A DNA stretch of 47,037 bases from JBMYXZ01 sp049608925 (GTDB taxonomy: Bacteria > Pseudomonadota > Alphaproteobacteria > JAGOMX01). The stretch covers positions 1 to 47,037 of the forward strand of contig JBMYXZ010000001.1 of the NCBI GenBank assembly GCA_049608925.1, given 5' to 3'. The notes under the pieces were generated by a model. It made no database searches, was not told the origin of the DNA, and saw only the letters and a program-made list of their open reading frames with translations. The position numbers and the translations under genes are program-made. Below, one piece after another: positions 24,120 to 33,149 of the stretch. Each line of letters starts with the position of its first letter. The first letter of the stretch is position 1.

Positions 24120-24530
24120 ATGGTTAAAAACTGGGTACTTGTCGCAGATCGCTCTCGCGCGAAAATTCTTGAAAAATGTGGAACATCTCTGAAGCCCATT
24201 GGTCCCCCAATCGCTTTAGAAGATATTACAGAATTTCCTGATATGGATGCTGCAAAACCTGGCAAAAATACCAAAGGGGTATTTGCCCCGCATACTGACT
24301 TGGAAGATGTCATGAAAACCGCCTTCTTGCGCGAGGTAGCCAAGCGCATGAATGATAAAGCGCATGATCTGGATTCTTTAGTAGTTTGCGCCCCTCCAGA
24401 AGCTCTTGGCGAGCTGCGCAAGCATTTCAGCAAGCATGTGCTTGATAAGCTTGAGCACGAAGTGCCAAAAGAACTTACCAAATCCCATGAAGATGACATC
24501 GCCAAATATGTGACAAAACCCTATCATTGA
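24120..24530 (+). CDS. Host attachment protein family member
   Basis: A 136-residue protein of the family named 'protein required for attachment to host cells' (Agrobacterium AttH-type naming, PF10116). It starts WVLVADRSRAKILEK, contains DLVVCAPPEALGELRKHF-like sequence (here SLVVCAPPEALGELRKHF) and ends KELTKSHEDDIAKYV. The fold resembles an RNase H/eRF1 domain-2 type, and a direct adhesin role is doubtful because there is no signal peptide. GGAG lies 7 nt before the chosen ATG; an upstream in-frame TTG is unsupported. Followed by the EEP-family gene after 12 nt. Confidence 0.85.
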   Translation: MVKNWVLVADRSRAKILEKCGTSLKPIGPPIALEDITEFPDMDAAKPGKNTKGVFAPHTDLEDVMKTAFLREVAKRMNDKAHDLDSLVVCAPPEALGELRKHFSKHVLDKLEHEVPKELTKSHEDDIAKYVTKPYH

Positions 24531-24542
24531 TCAGAGATAGAT

Positions 24543-25526
24543 GTGTTTCGCGTTGCAACTTTCAACTTGGAAAATCTCGATGATATAGAGGGGGCCCAGC
24601 CATCCTTGCGACAAAGGTTAGATATTCTGCGGCCTCAAATGCTGCGTTTGCAAGCCGATGTGCTATGCCTGCAAGAAGTCAATTCGCAAGCGGCTGAAGA
24701 TGGCGGCAGAACTTTAACGGCGCTGGATGTTTTAATCTCGGACACGCCTTATCAAACATTCCACAAATCCTTCAGTCAGGGATTGTCTGGAACACACTTA
24801 GCAGACAAACATAATCTGGTGACATTATCTCGGGCGCCAGTATTAGACTACCTGCAAGTGCGGCATGATTATGTAAGCCCGCCCGAACATACCCTGGCCA
24901 GCGCTTTCCCGGGAGAACCTGAAGAAATAGTTTTCGATCGACCGTTCTTGTATACCAAAGTCCGTCTGCCATACGGGCATGTTTTGCACGTAATCAACGC
25001 CCACTTACGCGCCCCTATTGCAGCCTACATCCCTGGTCAAAAAATGCGAAAGAATGCTTGGCGAAGTGTTTCAGGGTGGTCAGAAGGGTATTTTCTGGCA
25101 TCTGTAAAGCGCGCGGCACAAGCTCTGGAGATCCGATTGTTCATCGAAACTTTGTTTGAAGAGGACCCGCAAGCCATGATAATCGTATGCGGAGACCTTA
25201 ATGCCGAAGCTCATGAAGACCCGATCAGAATTTTAATTGCTGCTGAAGAAGATGTCGAAAACCCCAGCCTGACACCCCGAAGTTTAGTGCCAATTGAGCA
25301 TGGAATACCCGAGGACCTGCGGTACTCGGTAATTCACCACGGCAGGCGTCAACTGTTAGACCGTGTCCTGATTTCCAGGCCTTTGCTAGCATACTATCGC
25401 GGCGCCGAGATTCACAACGAATCATTGGAGGATGAATTCTGCCCCCACCATGCAAGCGGAGATGGAACTATGGATTCCCACCACGCCCCTTTTATTGCTT
25501 CATTTGACTTCTCTGGGCTGCGGTAG
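24543..25526 (+). CDS. Endonuclease/exonuclease/phosphatase family protein
   Basis: A 327-residue metal-dependent EEP-fold hydrolase starting at GTG. Active-site motifs are in order: ATFNLENLDD (residues 5-14, the Asn), CLQEVNSQAA (metal-binding Glu), INAHLRAP (catalytic His), CGDLNAEAHEDP (Asp and Asn), and a C-terminal DSHHAPFIASF (catalytic Asp-His). The substrate could be nucleic acid, a phospholipid head group or a phosphorylated small molecule. No signal peptide is visible. It is linked to the upstream host-attachment-family gene, and its last 35 nt overlap a convergent secreted-protein gene. Confidence 0.88.
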   Translation: MFRVATFNLENLDDIEGAQPSLRQRLDILRPQMLRLQADVLCLQEVNSQAAEDGGRTLTALDVLISDTPYQTFHKSFSQGLSGTHLADKHNLVTLSRAPVLDYLQVRHDYVSPPEHTLASAFPGEPEEIVFDRPFLYTKVRLPYGHVLHVINAHLRAPIAAYIPGQKMRKNAWRSVSGWSEGYFLASVKRAAQALEIRLFIETLFEEDPQAMIIVCGDLNAEAHEDPIRILIAAEEDVENPSLTPRSLVPIEHGIPEDLRYSVIHHGRRQLLDRVLISRPLLAYYRGAEIHNESLEDEFCPHHASGDGTMDSHHAPFIASFDFSGLR

Positions 25527-26271
25527 TCGGAATAAGTTTCCCAGAACGCGGATCAATCTCAAAATTCATTAGCCATGTAAATGCGGCTGACCCTTCTGTT
25601 GAGTATACGTGCAGCAAGAAGAGAGTTTGCGGAACAGGGCTATCATCAAAGATAGCTGTTACAATTTCTCGCATAACTATTTCTGTCCCCTGAAAAGAAA
25701 TTTTGGCAATGCCCGTATCAATCCTGTCAAATCCGACTCGCCCATCTGCAACCAATTCTTTTAGCAATGTATTAGGGCTGACTTCAGGGAAAGAATCAGT
25801 AAGCCAGCCGCTGGGATCCGGAATCCAATTGATAGGGCTTTCCAGCAAAGCATCAAGAAAATATTGTTTTTTACGAGTATCTTTATATTTCAAGGGAATT
25901 GAATTTCTTACAGCCTCTACAACTTCACACGTACTTATAAACCTTTGCCACTTATCTTGCTCATATCCGTTGATACCAGCCCAATAATACCTATCCTTGA
26001 TCTTAAGATAGTCCCTGCACGAGGCCACTGTGGTTTTCACAATGTTTCCTGAGGCTAAATGTCGTTCAATGAAGGCTTCATCTACGTTAGCAGGATGGTA
26101 TGTGCTGGCTATATATTGAAGTTTTTTAGCAGATACAGGTCCTTTTATAACCTGCTCGTTAAAAGAAAGCGGTGTTTTTACAAAGTGGATAAATTCTGAA
26201 CAGCAGGGGTTGTTTATAACGACCAGTGCTAATACCAACAACAGAAAATGTCTCAGAATCTTGCAATCCAT
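25492..26271 (-). CDS. Secreted protein of unknown function
   Basis: A 259-residue protein starting at MDCKILRH, where AAGGTGG lies 4 nt upstream; a longer frame adding seven residues is less likely. The N-terminus is a signal peptide (hydrophobic residues 6-19). The remainder is soluble, mixed alpha/beta by composition, with two cysteines near residues 85 and 112 (ASCRDYLK, FISTCEVV) that could form a disulfide. I recognise no family. It is one of several single signal-peptide genes placed between housekeeping genes. It ends inside the convergent EEP gene (35-nt overlap) and lies 28 nt downstream of gltX on the same strand. Confidence 0.7.
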   Translation of the reverse strand: MDCKILRHFLLLVLALVVINNPCCSEFIHFVKTPLSFNEQVIKGPVSAKKLQYIASTYHPANVDEAFIERHLASGNIVKTTVASCRDYLKIKDRYYWAGINGYEQDKWQRFISTCEVVEAVRNSIPLKYKDTRKKQYFLDALLESPINWIPDPSGWLTDSFPEVSPNTLLKELVADGRVGFDRIDTGIAKISFQGTEIVMREIVTAIFDDSPVPQTLFLLHVYSTEGSAAFTWLMNFEIDPRSGKLIPTTAAQRSQMKQ

Positions 26272-26299
26272 CGTCCCACCTTTGAGATCCATCTGAAGC

Positions 26300-27676
26300 C
26301 TAGTCAGCCGCAGACCTCAACCTCAAAACACTCTCTTTCTTGCCCAAAACTGCCAAAATATCGAACACACTTGGGGATACCGTTCTTCCAGTTAAAGCAG
26401 CCCTTAAAGGCTGGGCAAGCTTGCCCAGCTTCAGATCTTTTTGTTCCGCAAAGTCTCGTGCTAGTTGCTCAATTGCAGCTTCTGACCAATCCTGGTGCGC
26501 CTCAAGTGCATCGGCAAAATCAGAGATGACAGGCTTCGTATCATCATTTAAGAATTTTCGGGCTTTTTCATCAAAATCAAGGGGGACAGATGCGACATAA
26601 AATGCGGCATTTTCCGCCAATTGCACTAATGTTTCAGCACGCGTCTTTAATCCAGGCAGACCTTTTAATAGACGTTTTTTAAGAGAATCAGGCACACTTT
26701 GCTGCATAAATGGCAGCATCATTTCCAATAATGCTGCATCATCCAAATCGCGCAAGTAATGCGCGTTCAAGCTGATCATTTTTGTCAAATCGTACTTTGG
26801 CGCTGCTTTGCCTAACCCCTTTTCGTCAAACCATTCAATAGCTTGCTGACGTGAGATAATTTCGTCATCTCCATGTCCCCAACCCAGGCGCAGCATATAA
26901 TTGTTGAAGGCATCAGGCAGAATGCCCATATCCTTGTATTCTTCAATGCCAATCGCGCCCGTGCGTTTAGACAATTTTTTGCCGTCGGGGCTATGAATCA
27001 AGGGAATATGGCCAAATTCAGGCACATCCCATCCCATTGCTTTGTACAGCTGATACTGGCGGAAAGCATTCGTTAGATGATCGTCTCCACGGATAATATG
27101 GGTTACGCCCATATCATGATCATCGATAACCACAGATAACATGTATGTAGGGGTGCCATCAGCGCGCAACAGGATCATGTCGTCTAGCTGGCTGTTATCG
27201 ATGGTGATTTCGCCTTGCACCATATCTTTAATCGTTGTCGCCCCCTCATCAGGCATTTTCAACCTTACGGCAAAGGGCTTGTCTTGCGCGGGTGCATTTC
27301 TGCAACGACCATCATACTTTGGTGATCGCTTCTCTTTCATAGCCAGATCACGCATTGCCTGTAGCTCTTCAGGAGTGCAATAGCACTTGTAGGCCTTGCC
27401 CTCGTCCAATAGCTTCTGAGCACACGCTGCATGATGCTCTGCCCTGGCGAACTGATAGACTTCTGGCTCGTCATAGTCCAGTTGCAACCATTTCATATCC
27501 TGCAAAATAGCATCGATTGCTTCTTGCGTTGACCGTGCGCGATCCGTATCCTCAATGCGAAGCAAGAATTTGCCGCCATGATGACGTGCAAATAGCCAGT
27601 TATAAAGAGCAGTCCTGGCAGATCCGATATGGAGAAGACCAGTAGGGGATGGAGCAAAGCGCGTAACGACAGACAT
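26300..27676 (-). CDS. gltX: Glutamate-tRNA ligase
   Basis: A 458-residue class I aminoacyl-tRNA synthetase. The HIGH motif is in RFAPSPTGLLHIGSARTALYN (HIG at residues 16-18), and the KMSKS-type loop is GKKLSKRTGAI. Anticodon-binding helices occupy the C-terminal third. The frame extends 24 codons upstream, but MSVVTRFAPSPTG is the family N-terminus. Its start codon (27674-27676) overlaps the comEC start on the opposite strand. Whether it is discriminating or non-discriminating, or a second GltX-type copy, cannot be told from sequence alone. Confidence 0.96.
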   Translation of the reverse strand: MSVVTRFAPSPTGLLHIGSARTALYNWLFARHHGGKFLLRIEDTDRARSTQEAIDAILQDMKWLQLDYDEPEVYQFARAEHHAACAQKLLDEGKAYKCYCTPEELQAMRDLAMKEKRSPKYDGRCRNAPAQDKPFAVRLKMPDEGATTIKDMVQGEITIDNSQLDDMILLRADGTPTYMLSVVIDDHDMGVTHIIRGDDHLTNAFRQYQLYKAMGWDVPEFGHIPLIHSPDGKKLSKRTGAIGIEEYKDMGILPDAFNNYMLRLGWGHGDDEIISRQQAIEWFDEKGLGKAAPKYDLTKMISLNAHYLRDLDDAALLEMMLPFMQQSVPDSLKKRLLKGLPGLKTRAETLVQLAENAAFYVASVPLDFDEKARKFLNDDTKPVISDFADALEAHQDWSEAAIEQLARDFAEQKDLKLGKLAQPLRAALTGRTVSPSVFDILAVLGKKESVLRLRSAAD

Positions 27677-29699
27677 GATTAGACTAAATTCCTTTTTCAA
27701 AAAGCTAATTTCCTGGTCGCATTCTATACATCTTTGGCAAAGTTTCAAAGAAACGATTGAACAGGAATACGATCGCTGGTTTTTATGGGCTCCTGTAGCC
27801 CTGGCAACAGGGATCGGTATCTATTTTATACTGCCATTCGAACCCTGGCTGTGGGTGGGGATTTTGGCAATCGGCCTTAGCTTGCCATTGTTTTCCTTAA
27901 ATCGCCTGCTAGCATATGGATTGTTATGGTTAGCACTTGGCTTCAGCATTGTTCAGTGGCGCACGCATTTGCTAGACACGCCAATGATATCCCAAATCAT
28001 GACCAAACAAACAGTTACCGGCACAATAGACCGTGTTGAAACCCGCGAAGACGATTTACGCATTACGATATCCAGTTTGAAAACGCACTCGAATCTGGCA
28101 AAAATCAGGGTGATCCTGAAAGACAAAAAGCAAGCTGTTGCTCCAGGAGATATCGTCACGTTAAACGCAACCTTATTGCCACCACCAGGACCTGTTATGC
28201 CAGGGGCACATAATTTCCGTAGACAAGCCTATTTCCAAGGAATTAGCGCTGTTGGCATTGCAAAATCGCTTAACATTGTTCAGCATGCAAAAACAAGCAA
28301 TCTAAAACGTATTCAACACCAGATAACAAAGCGAATTCAACAGGATATCCCTGGACAATCCGGTGCCATCGCAGCCGCATTGGTCACAGGAGATCGATCA
28401 GGTATATCAAAAGCCGTACGCGAAAATTTTTCTACTGCAGGTATTGCCCACATTTTGGCTATTTCGGGCCTACATTTAAGCATTATTGCCGGATTCATAT
28501 TCTTGCTTTTCAGGCGTGGTTTAAGCCTATTTCCACAAATTGCATTGAATCATTCAACCAAGAAGTGGGCGGCTATAATATCGATCGTTATTACCTCGCT
28601 ATACCTTGCTTTATGCTGGGGGTCAGTGCCTGCTTTCCGGGCATATATCATGACAACCATTATGATGTTGGCAATTCTGATGGACCGCCCAGCGATTTCT
28701 ATGCGGAATGTTGCCTTGGCAGCAATCGTCATCCTATTCATCTGGCCCGAAGCTTTATTAGGCCCCAGCTTTCAACTGTCATTTTCCGCAGTAATAGGCT
28801 TAGTTGCCGCTTATGAAAGCAGTGAAATGATGTTCTTGAAAATCCGTTCAAATAACTCGCTACCGCGATTAATTTTTGCTTATTTGATAGGTGTTGTCAC
28901 GACGACTCTGATTGCTGGTGCCATGACGGCCCCGCTGGCAATGCACACGTTCAATCATTTTTCAGGTTACGGCCCCCTTGCCAACCTTGTAGCTATCCCA
29001 CTTGCCACATTTTGGATCATGCCAATGGCCTTTTTGCAGGTTGTCTTGATGCCGATTGCAAACTCTATCGGTATTTCTGCCTTACTTGGATACGGCATCG
29101 AAATTCTGACAAAGCTTGCAGCTTATATCGCAGCTCTTCCAGGCGCAACTGTGCCTATTTCCGCTACATCCAACACCTTTGTGATTCTTTTGGTATTAGG
29201 AGGACTGTGGATCATGCTATGGCAAAAAACATGGCGATGGGCTGGTTTGATGCCAATTCTAATAGCAGGCGTTGTTGCCACCACGGATGATCTACCTGAT
29301 ATCTTGATTTCCCGCGATGGCAAGCAGATCGCCCGGCGTGGAGATAATGGCACGCTGTATATGATCGCAGATCGCGGTGGCTCCTTCACTAAGGATGCTT
29401 GGATGCAACGTCTGGGGCTAACGCAGGTTGAGCCTGCCTCCGAGGGCTGCAGCAAGAACGTCTGCACGGTTAAAAAGAATGGTCGCAACATCGTTATTGC
29501 CAAGTCAGCATGGGTAAAGCTGAAATATTGCAGCGATATCATGGTTTCCATGGGTAAAATTCCTGATGGCTGCACAGGCCCGCTTATCGACAAAAGCTTT
29601 CTGAAAGCTGCCGGGGCCAGCACGATCACTATCGACTCTGCTGGGCAGGAGAAAGTCCTAACGGTGGCAGATTCTGAGGGAATCCGGCCCTGGTCCTAA
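27675..29699 (+). CDS. comEC: ComEC/Rec2-family DNA uptake channel
   Basis: A 674-residue membrane protein of the ComEC/Rec2 family, the inner-membrane channel for single-stranded DNA in natural transformation. An N-terminal DUF4131-like region (about 35-215) is followed by the competence domain (about 225-500) with GDRSGISKAVRENFSTAGIAHILAISGLHL-type sequence. The C-terminal 150 residues are soluble with two cysteines (CSKNVC) and lack the conserved metallo-beta-lactamase motif of Bacillus ComEC. No ribosome binding site precedes the ATG, which overlaps the gltX start codon. Other competence genes are not in the window. The 3' end overlaps the zinc-ribbon gene by 4 nt. Confidence 0.9.
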   Translation: MIRLNSFFKKLISWSHSIHLWQSFKETIEQEYDRWFLWAPVALATGIGIYFILPFEPWLWVGILAIGLSLPLFSLNRLLAYGLLWLALGFSIVQWRTHLLDTPMISQIMTKQTVTGTIDRVETREDDLRITISSLKTHSNLAKIRVILKDKKQAVAPGDIVTLNATLLPPPGPVMPGAHNFRRQAYFQGISAVGIAKSLNIVQHAKTSNLKRIQHQITKRIQQDIPGQSGAIAAALVTGDRSGISKAVRENFSTAGIAHILAISGLHLSIIAGFIFLLFRRGLSLFPQIALNHSTKKWAAIISIVITSLYLALCWGSVPAFRAYIMTTIMMLAILMDRPAISMRNVALAAIVILFIWPEALLGPSFQLSFSAVIGLVAAYESSEMMFLKIRSNNSLPRLIFAYLIGVVTTTLIAGAMTAPLAMHTFNHFSGYGPLANLVAIPLATFWIMPMAFLQVVLMPIANSIGISALLGYGIEILTKLAAYIAALPGATVPISATSNTFVILLVLGGLWIMLWQKTWRWAGLMPILIAGVVATTDDLPDILISRDGKQIARRGDNGTLYMIADRGGSFTKDAWMQRLGLTQVEPASEGCSKNVCTVKKNGRNIVIAKSAWVKLKYCSDIMVSMGKIPDGCTGPLIDKSFLKAAGASTITIDSAGQEKVLTVADSEGIRPWS

Positions 29700-30334
29700 A
29701 ATTTCACGACAATCTTGTCAGCGTTTTTAGGGGTTGGATGTGGCTCGGTTTCAAAAGCAGCCCGCTCGCCTGGCAGCACACGCTTTTCAGAAAACTCATG
29801 CGTCCAACTATCTAGCAAGCAAGCTGGGTCAGTCTTTTCACCTGATTTACAAGGGCCTCGCAGCTGCAGCTGAATAGGGGGAATAATCTTCACTTCTTCG
29901 GTGGTGTTCACAATCTCGCCGCTGATAACAACGTATGTCTTGCCGTCTTTATTAATATGCTGATGAGACGGCGCGTCAATGACCAGCCCCGCGTGAGATG
30001 GCGCCAATGACATGCCTATAGAATCATATACAGAAGCCATACCAGGAATCATCTTGATGACGGCCCCTTTTCCATAGATAAACCCAGCGATTGAGCCTAA
30101 AAGAACCAACAAAAAGATAATCCAGCCCCAGGCAAACTTCTTTTTCTTTGGCGTTGCAATATGTGCACGTTTTCTGCGCACTGGTTTGACAGGCGCACCT
30201 TTACTAACCATATCATCAGGAGATTGACGCCAGACATTACCGCAAGCCACGCAGCGTACTTTGCGGCCTTCTGCACCAATGGCTTCGTCCTTAATTAAAT
30301 ATCGTTTTTGACACTTGTCACAGGTGACGATCAT
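29696..30334 (-). CDS. Zinc-ribbon (MJ0042/DUF3426-type) membrane protein
   Basis: A 212-residue protein. An N-terminal zinc ribbon is formed by C5, C8, C28 and C31 (VTCDKCQKRY ... VRCVACGNVW), the MJ0042 motif common at alphaproteobacterial N-termini. A basic linker leads to one transmembrane helix (about 69-89), then a periplasmic DUF3426-like domain including YVVISGEIVNTTEEVKIIPPI. Function unknown; the family is sometimes adjacent to ftsE/ftsX or signal-transduction genes, not here. It is 83 nt downstream of hslU on the same strand. Confidence 0.85.
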   Translation of the reverse strand: MIVTCDKCQKRYLIKDEAIGAEGRKVRCVACGNVWRQSPDDMVSKGAPVKPVRRKRAHIATPKKKKFAWGWIIFLLVLLGSIAGFIYGKGAVIKMIPGMASVYDSIGMSLAPSHAGLVIDAPSHQHINKDGKTYVVISGEIVNTTEEVKIIPPIQLQLRGPCKSGEKTDPACLLDSWTHEFSEKRVLPGERAAFETEPHPTPKNADKIVVKF

Positions 30335-30417
30335 CTATATTGCTCAAAGATTGAAAAATAAAAGGGCTATTTAGTTTATAGAATGTTCGCTCACCTGGTT
30401 CAAGTTAGAACTTTTCT

Positions 30418-31725
30418 TTAAAGGATGAATTTTGCCAAATCGGTCGCTTTTGCCAAGCTGCCAACACGCTCTGCAACATAATCTGCCGTAATTTCAATTT
30501 TTGATCCGGCATTGTCCGATGCTTCAAAGCTGATTTCTTCCAACAGCTTTTCCAGAACAGTTTGCAGCCTACGCGCACCAATATTTTCAACGTTTTGGTT
30601 AACTTCAACCGCTAAATCAGCAATCGTTTCAATAGACTGTTTATTGAAAGTGATCGTCACATCTTCTGTCTGCATAAGGGCTTCATACTGCTTGACCAAG
30701 CTTGCTTCAGGCTCGGTAAGAATACGGATAAAGTCCTCTTTCATCAAAGCTTTCAGCTCAACACGTGTAGGCAAACGCCCCTGCAATTCAGGCAATAGGT
30801 CAGATGGCTTGGCAATATGAAAAGCGCCCGATGCGATAAACAAGATATGATCCGTTTTGACGGTGCCATGTTTCGTGCTGACAGAGGTTCCCTCTAACAA
30901 AGGCAGCAGATCACGCTGGACACCCTCGCGGCTAACATCTGCACCAGCACGTTCATGGCGCGCGCAAACTTTATCGATCTCGTCAATAAACACGATACCG
31001 TTTTGCTCAACCTCGGTGATAGCGTTTTTGACCACTTTTTCATGATCCAACAGCTTGTCACTTTCTTCAGCAATAATTACATCCCAGGCGTCATCCACGC
31101 GCATCAAACGGTTCTTCATCGGTGTAACACCGCCGCCCAGGATTTCGCCAATGTTCAACATCCCCATTTGAGCGCCTGGCATACCCGGGATATCAAAAGT
31201 TGGGAACTGGCTGTTGCTGGAATCTTCGACCTTGATCTCGATCTCTTTATCGTCCAAGTCCCCCACACGCAGCAGTTTACGGAACTTCTGACGGGTCTCT
31301 TCAGTGGCAGTATCGCCAACCAGCACATCTAAGATGCGCTCCTCAGCCATTAATTCGGCACGTGCCTTAACATCCTCGCGCATTCTCTTGCGGGTTTCTG
31401 TAATTCCTAGCTCGATCAAATCACGAATAATCTGCTCAACATCACGCCCAACGTAGCCAACTTCGGTGAATTTCGTCGCTTCAACTTTGATGAAAGGCGC
31501 CCCTGCAAGCTTTGCAAGGCGGCGAGATATCTCGGTTTTACCAACACCAGTAGGCCCGATCATCAAAATATTTTTCGGCAGTACTTCTTCCCGCAGATCG
31601 TCGCCTAGTTGCAACCTACGCCAGCGGTTACGCAAAGCAATCGCTACCGCACGCTTGGCCTCGTTCTGGCCAATGATAAAGCGGTCTAATTCAGATACTA
31701 TTTCACGAGGTGTAAATGAGCTCAT
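30418..31725 (-). CDS. hslU: ATP-dependent protease ATPase subunit HslU
   Basis: A 435-residue AAA+ unfoldase that feeds substrates into HslV. Walker A is GPTGVGKT (57-64), the pore loop is GYVG (90-93), and Walker B is VFIDEIDK in the second half of the AAA domain. The intervening I domain (about 110-240) is present. The C-terminus ends KFIL, and the C-terminal tail is what activates HslV in the family. It overlaps hslV by 4 nt (ATGA). Substrates in stress response are known in E. coli (SulA, RpoH) but not deducible here. Confidence 0.97.
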   Translation of the reverse strand: MSSFTPREIVSELDRFIIGQNEAKRAVAIALRNRWRRLQLGDDLREEVLPKNILMIGPTGVGKTEISRRLAKLAGAPFIKVEATKFTEVGYVGRDVEQIIRDLIELGITETRKRMREDVKARAELMAEERILDVLVGDTATEETRQKFRKLLRVGDLDDKEIEIKVEDSSNSQFPTFDIPGMPGAQMGMLNIGEILGGGVTPMKNRLMRVDDAWDVIIAEESDKLLDHEKVVKNAITEVEQNGIVFIDEIDKVCARHERAGADVSREGVQRDLLPLLEGTSVSTKHGTVKTDHILFIASGAFHIAKPSDLLPELQGRLPTRVELKALMKEDFIRILTEPEASLVKQYEALMQTEDVTITFNKQSIETIADLAVEVNQNVENIGARRLQTVLEKLLEEISFEASDNAGSKIEITADYVAERVGSLAKATDLAKFIL

Positions 31726-32267
31726 TCTTCAATACTTTCAATAATCACGCTGTTGTTGGTATAGACACAGATATCGCCCGCAATTTTCATTGCTTTCTTC
31801 GCCACATCCTCGGCACTGATTTCTTCGATATCATAGAGTGCTCGTGCAGCAGACAGAGCATAAGCACCACCTGATCCAATGCCGATAAGCCCATCTTCAG
31901 GCTCGAGCACATCACCAGTACCCGTTAGGATCAGCGAGACATTCTTGTCCGCGACTGCCATCATAGCTTCCAGCTTTCTTAGGTATTTGTCTGTGCGCCA
32001 GTCTTTTGCAAGCTCAACACATGCACGGGAAAGTTGTTTAGGATATTGCTCTAGCTTCGACTCTAAGCGCTCGAACAAAGTCATGGCGTCTGCCGTAGCC
32101 CCAGCAAAGCCAGCTATAACCGAGCCATCAATCAACGGGCGCACCTTTGTTGCATTGTTTTTTACAACGACAGAGCCCATGGTGACCTGTCCATCGCCAG
32201 CTATGACAACTTTTCCGTTCTTCCGCACTGACAAAATTGTCGTGCCGTGCCAAGATTGTTCGCTCAC
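31722..32267 (-). CDS. hslV: ATP-dependent protease peptidase subunit HslV
   Basis: A 181-residue threonine peptidase that forms the proteolytic dodecamer of the HslUV complex. Its core begins TTILSVRKNGKVVIAGDGQV. As in other alphaproteobacteria there is a short propeptide ending HG (residues 7-8), so autocleavage should expose T9 as nucleophile. Canonical catalytic-chamber residues around AGDGQVTMG and GSGGAYAL are present. First gene of the hslVU pair, divergent from tatD with about 80-110 nt between starts. Confidence 0.97.
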   Translation of the reverse strand: MSEQSWHGTTILSVRKNGKVVIAGDGQVTMGSVVVKNNATKVRPLIDGSVIAGFAGATADAMTLFERLESKLEQYPKQLSRACVELAKDWRTDKYLRKLEAMMAVADKNVSLILTGTGDVLEPEDGLIGIGSGGAYALSAARALYDIEEISAEDVAKKAMKIAGDICVYTNNSVIIESIEE

Positions 32268-32381
32268 AGTACTATCCTTTATCCTTTAGTCTACCGTGAC
32301 TATACCGAAACGAGCGATTAATGCAACTCAATAGACCAGTATTCAGTTGTCATGAACAGCAATCTAGGTAAGAATGCAGAC

Positions 32382-33149
32382 ATGTATATCGATAGCCACT
32401 GCCATGTAAATAACGCGTATTTCCCTGATGACCTCAAGGAGACGCTCGATCGTGCCCGCGCGGCCAAAGTTTCATCTTTTCTGAACATATGCACGACCTT
32501 GGAAGAAGCACCTGATATCATCAAAATTGCCGAGCAACATGACGACATGAAGTGCACTGTTGGGGTGCATCCACACGAGGCTGGCCCGGCATATGACGCT
32601 GGAGACCTTGAAAATCATCTTTTAAGGCTTGCTGAGCACCCAAAAGTCATCGGACTAGGGGAAACTGGTCTGGATTATTACTATGATCACAGCCCGCGTG
32701 AGAAACAGCAATCTGCATTTCGTGACCACATAAGTGCGGCCAAGAAGACTGGATTGCCTTTGATCATCCATACACGTGATGCTGAAGAAGATACAATTGC
32801 TATCCTAGATGAAGAAAAAGGCAATATTTCTGGCATTATCCATTGCTTTAGTGGCTCGCAAGATCTGGCGGACAAGTCGCTCGCATTAGGTTTTTATATA
32901 TCCATATCAGGCATTGTGACTTTCAAAAAGGCTGACGAACTGCGAGAGATTGTCAAATCAGTTCCCATGGATCGGCTGTTGATTGAGACCGATTCGCCTT
33001 ATCTAGCCCCGGTACCTTTTCGCGGCAAACGCAACGAGCCCGCATTCGTTGTGCATACAGCTGAATGCATCGCCGAGCTTAAAGGAATTTCAGTGGAAGA
33101 AGTTGCAGCTGTTACCTCACAAAACTACAAAAAGCTATTTTCCCTATGA
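32382..33149 (+). CDS. TatD family metal-dependent hydrolase
   Basis: A 255-residue TIM-barrel hydrolase of the TatD family (3'-5' exonuclease/DNase). Metal ligands: H6 and H8 in DSHCHVNN, E in GLGETGLDYYYDHSP, H in PLIIHTRDAE, H in IIHCFSGS and D in LIETDSPYLAP. I use the ATG giving MYIDSHCHVN, the usual N-terminus; an upstream in-frame ATG at 32352 would add ten residues, and neither has a strong ribosome binding site. It overlaps the glycosyltransferase gene by 4 nt. In alphaproteobacteria tatD often follows metG and holB; they are absent here. Confidence 0.92.
   Translation: MYIDSHCHVNNAYFPDDLKETLDRARAAKVSSFLNICTTLEEAPDIIKIAEQHDDMKCTVGVHPHEAGPAYDAGDLENHLLRLAEHPKVIGLGETGLDYYYDHSPREKQQSAFRDHISAAKKTGLPLIIHTRDAEEDTIAILDEEKGNISGIIHCFSGSQDLADKSLALGFYISISGIVTFKKADELREIVKSVPMDRLLIETDSPYLAPVPFRGKRNEPAFVVHTAECIAELKGISVEEVAAVTSQNYKKLFSL

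Noticed and set aside
27677..27748. 24-codon N-terminal extension of gltX
   Set aside because: It reads through the comEC start region and adds residues absent from GluRS; MSVVTRFAPSPTG is the standard start.
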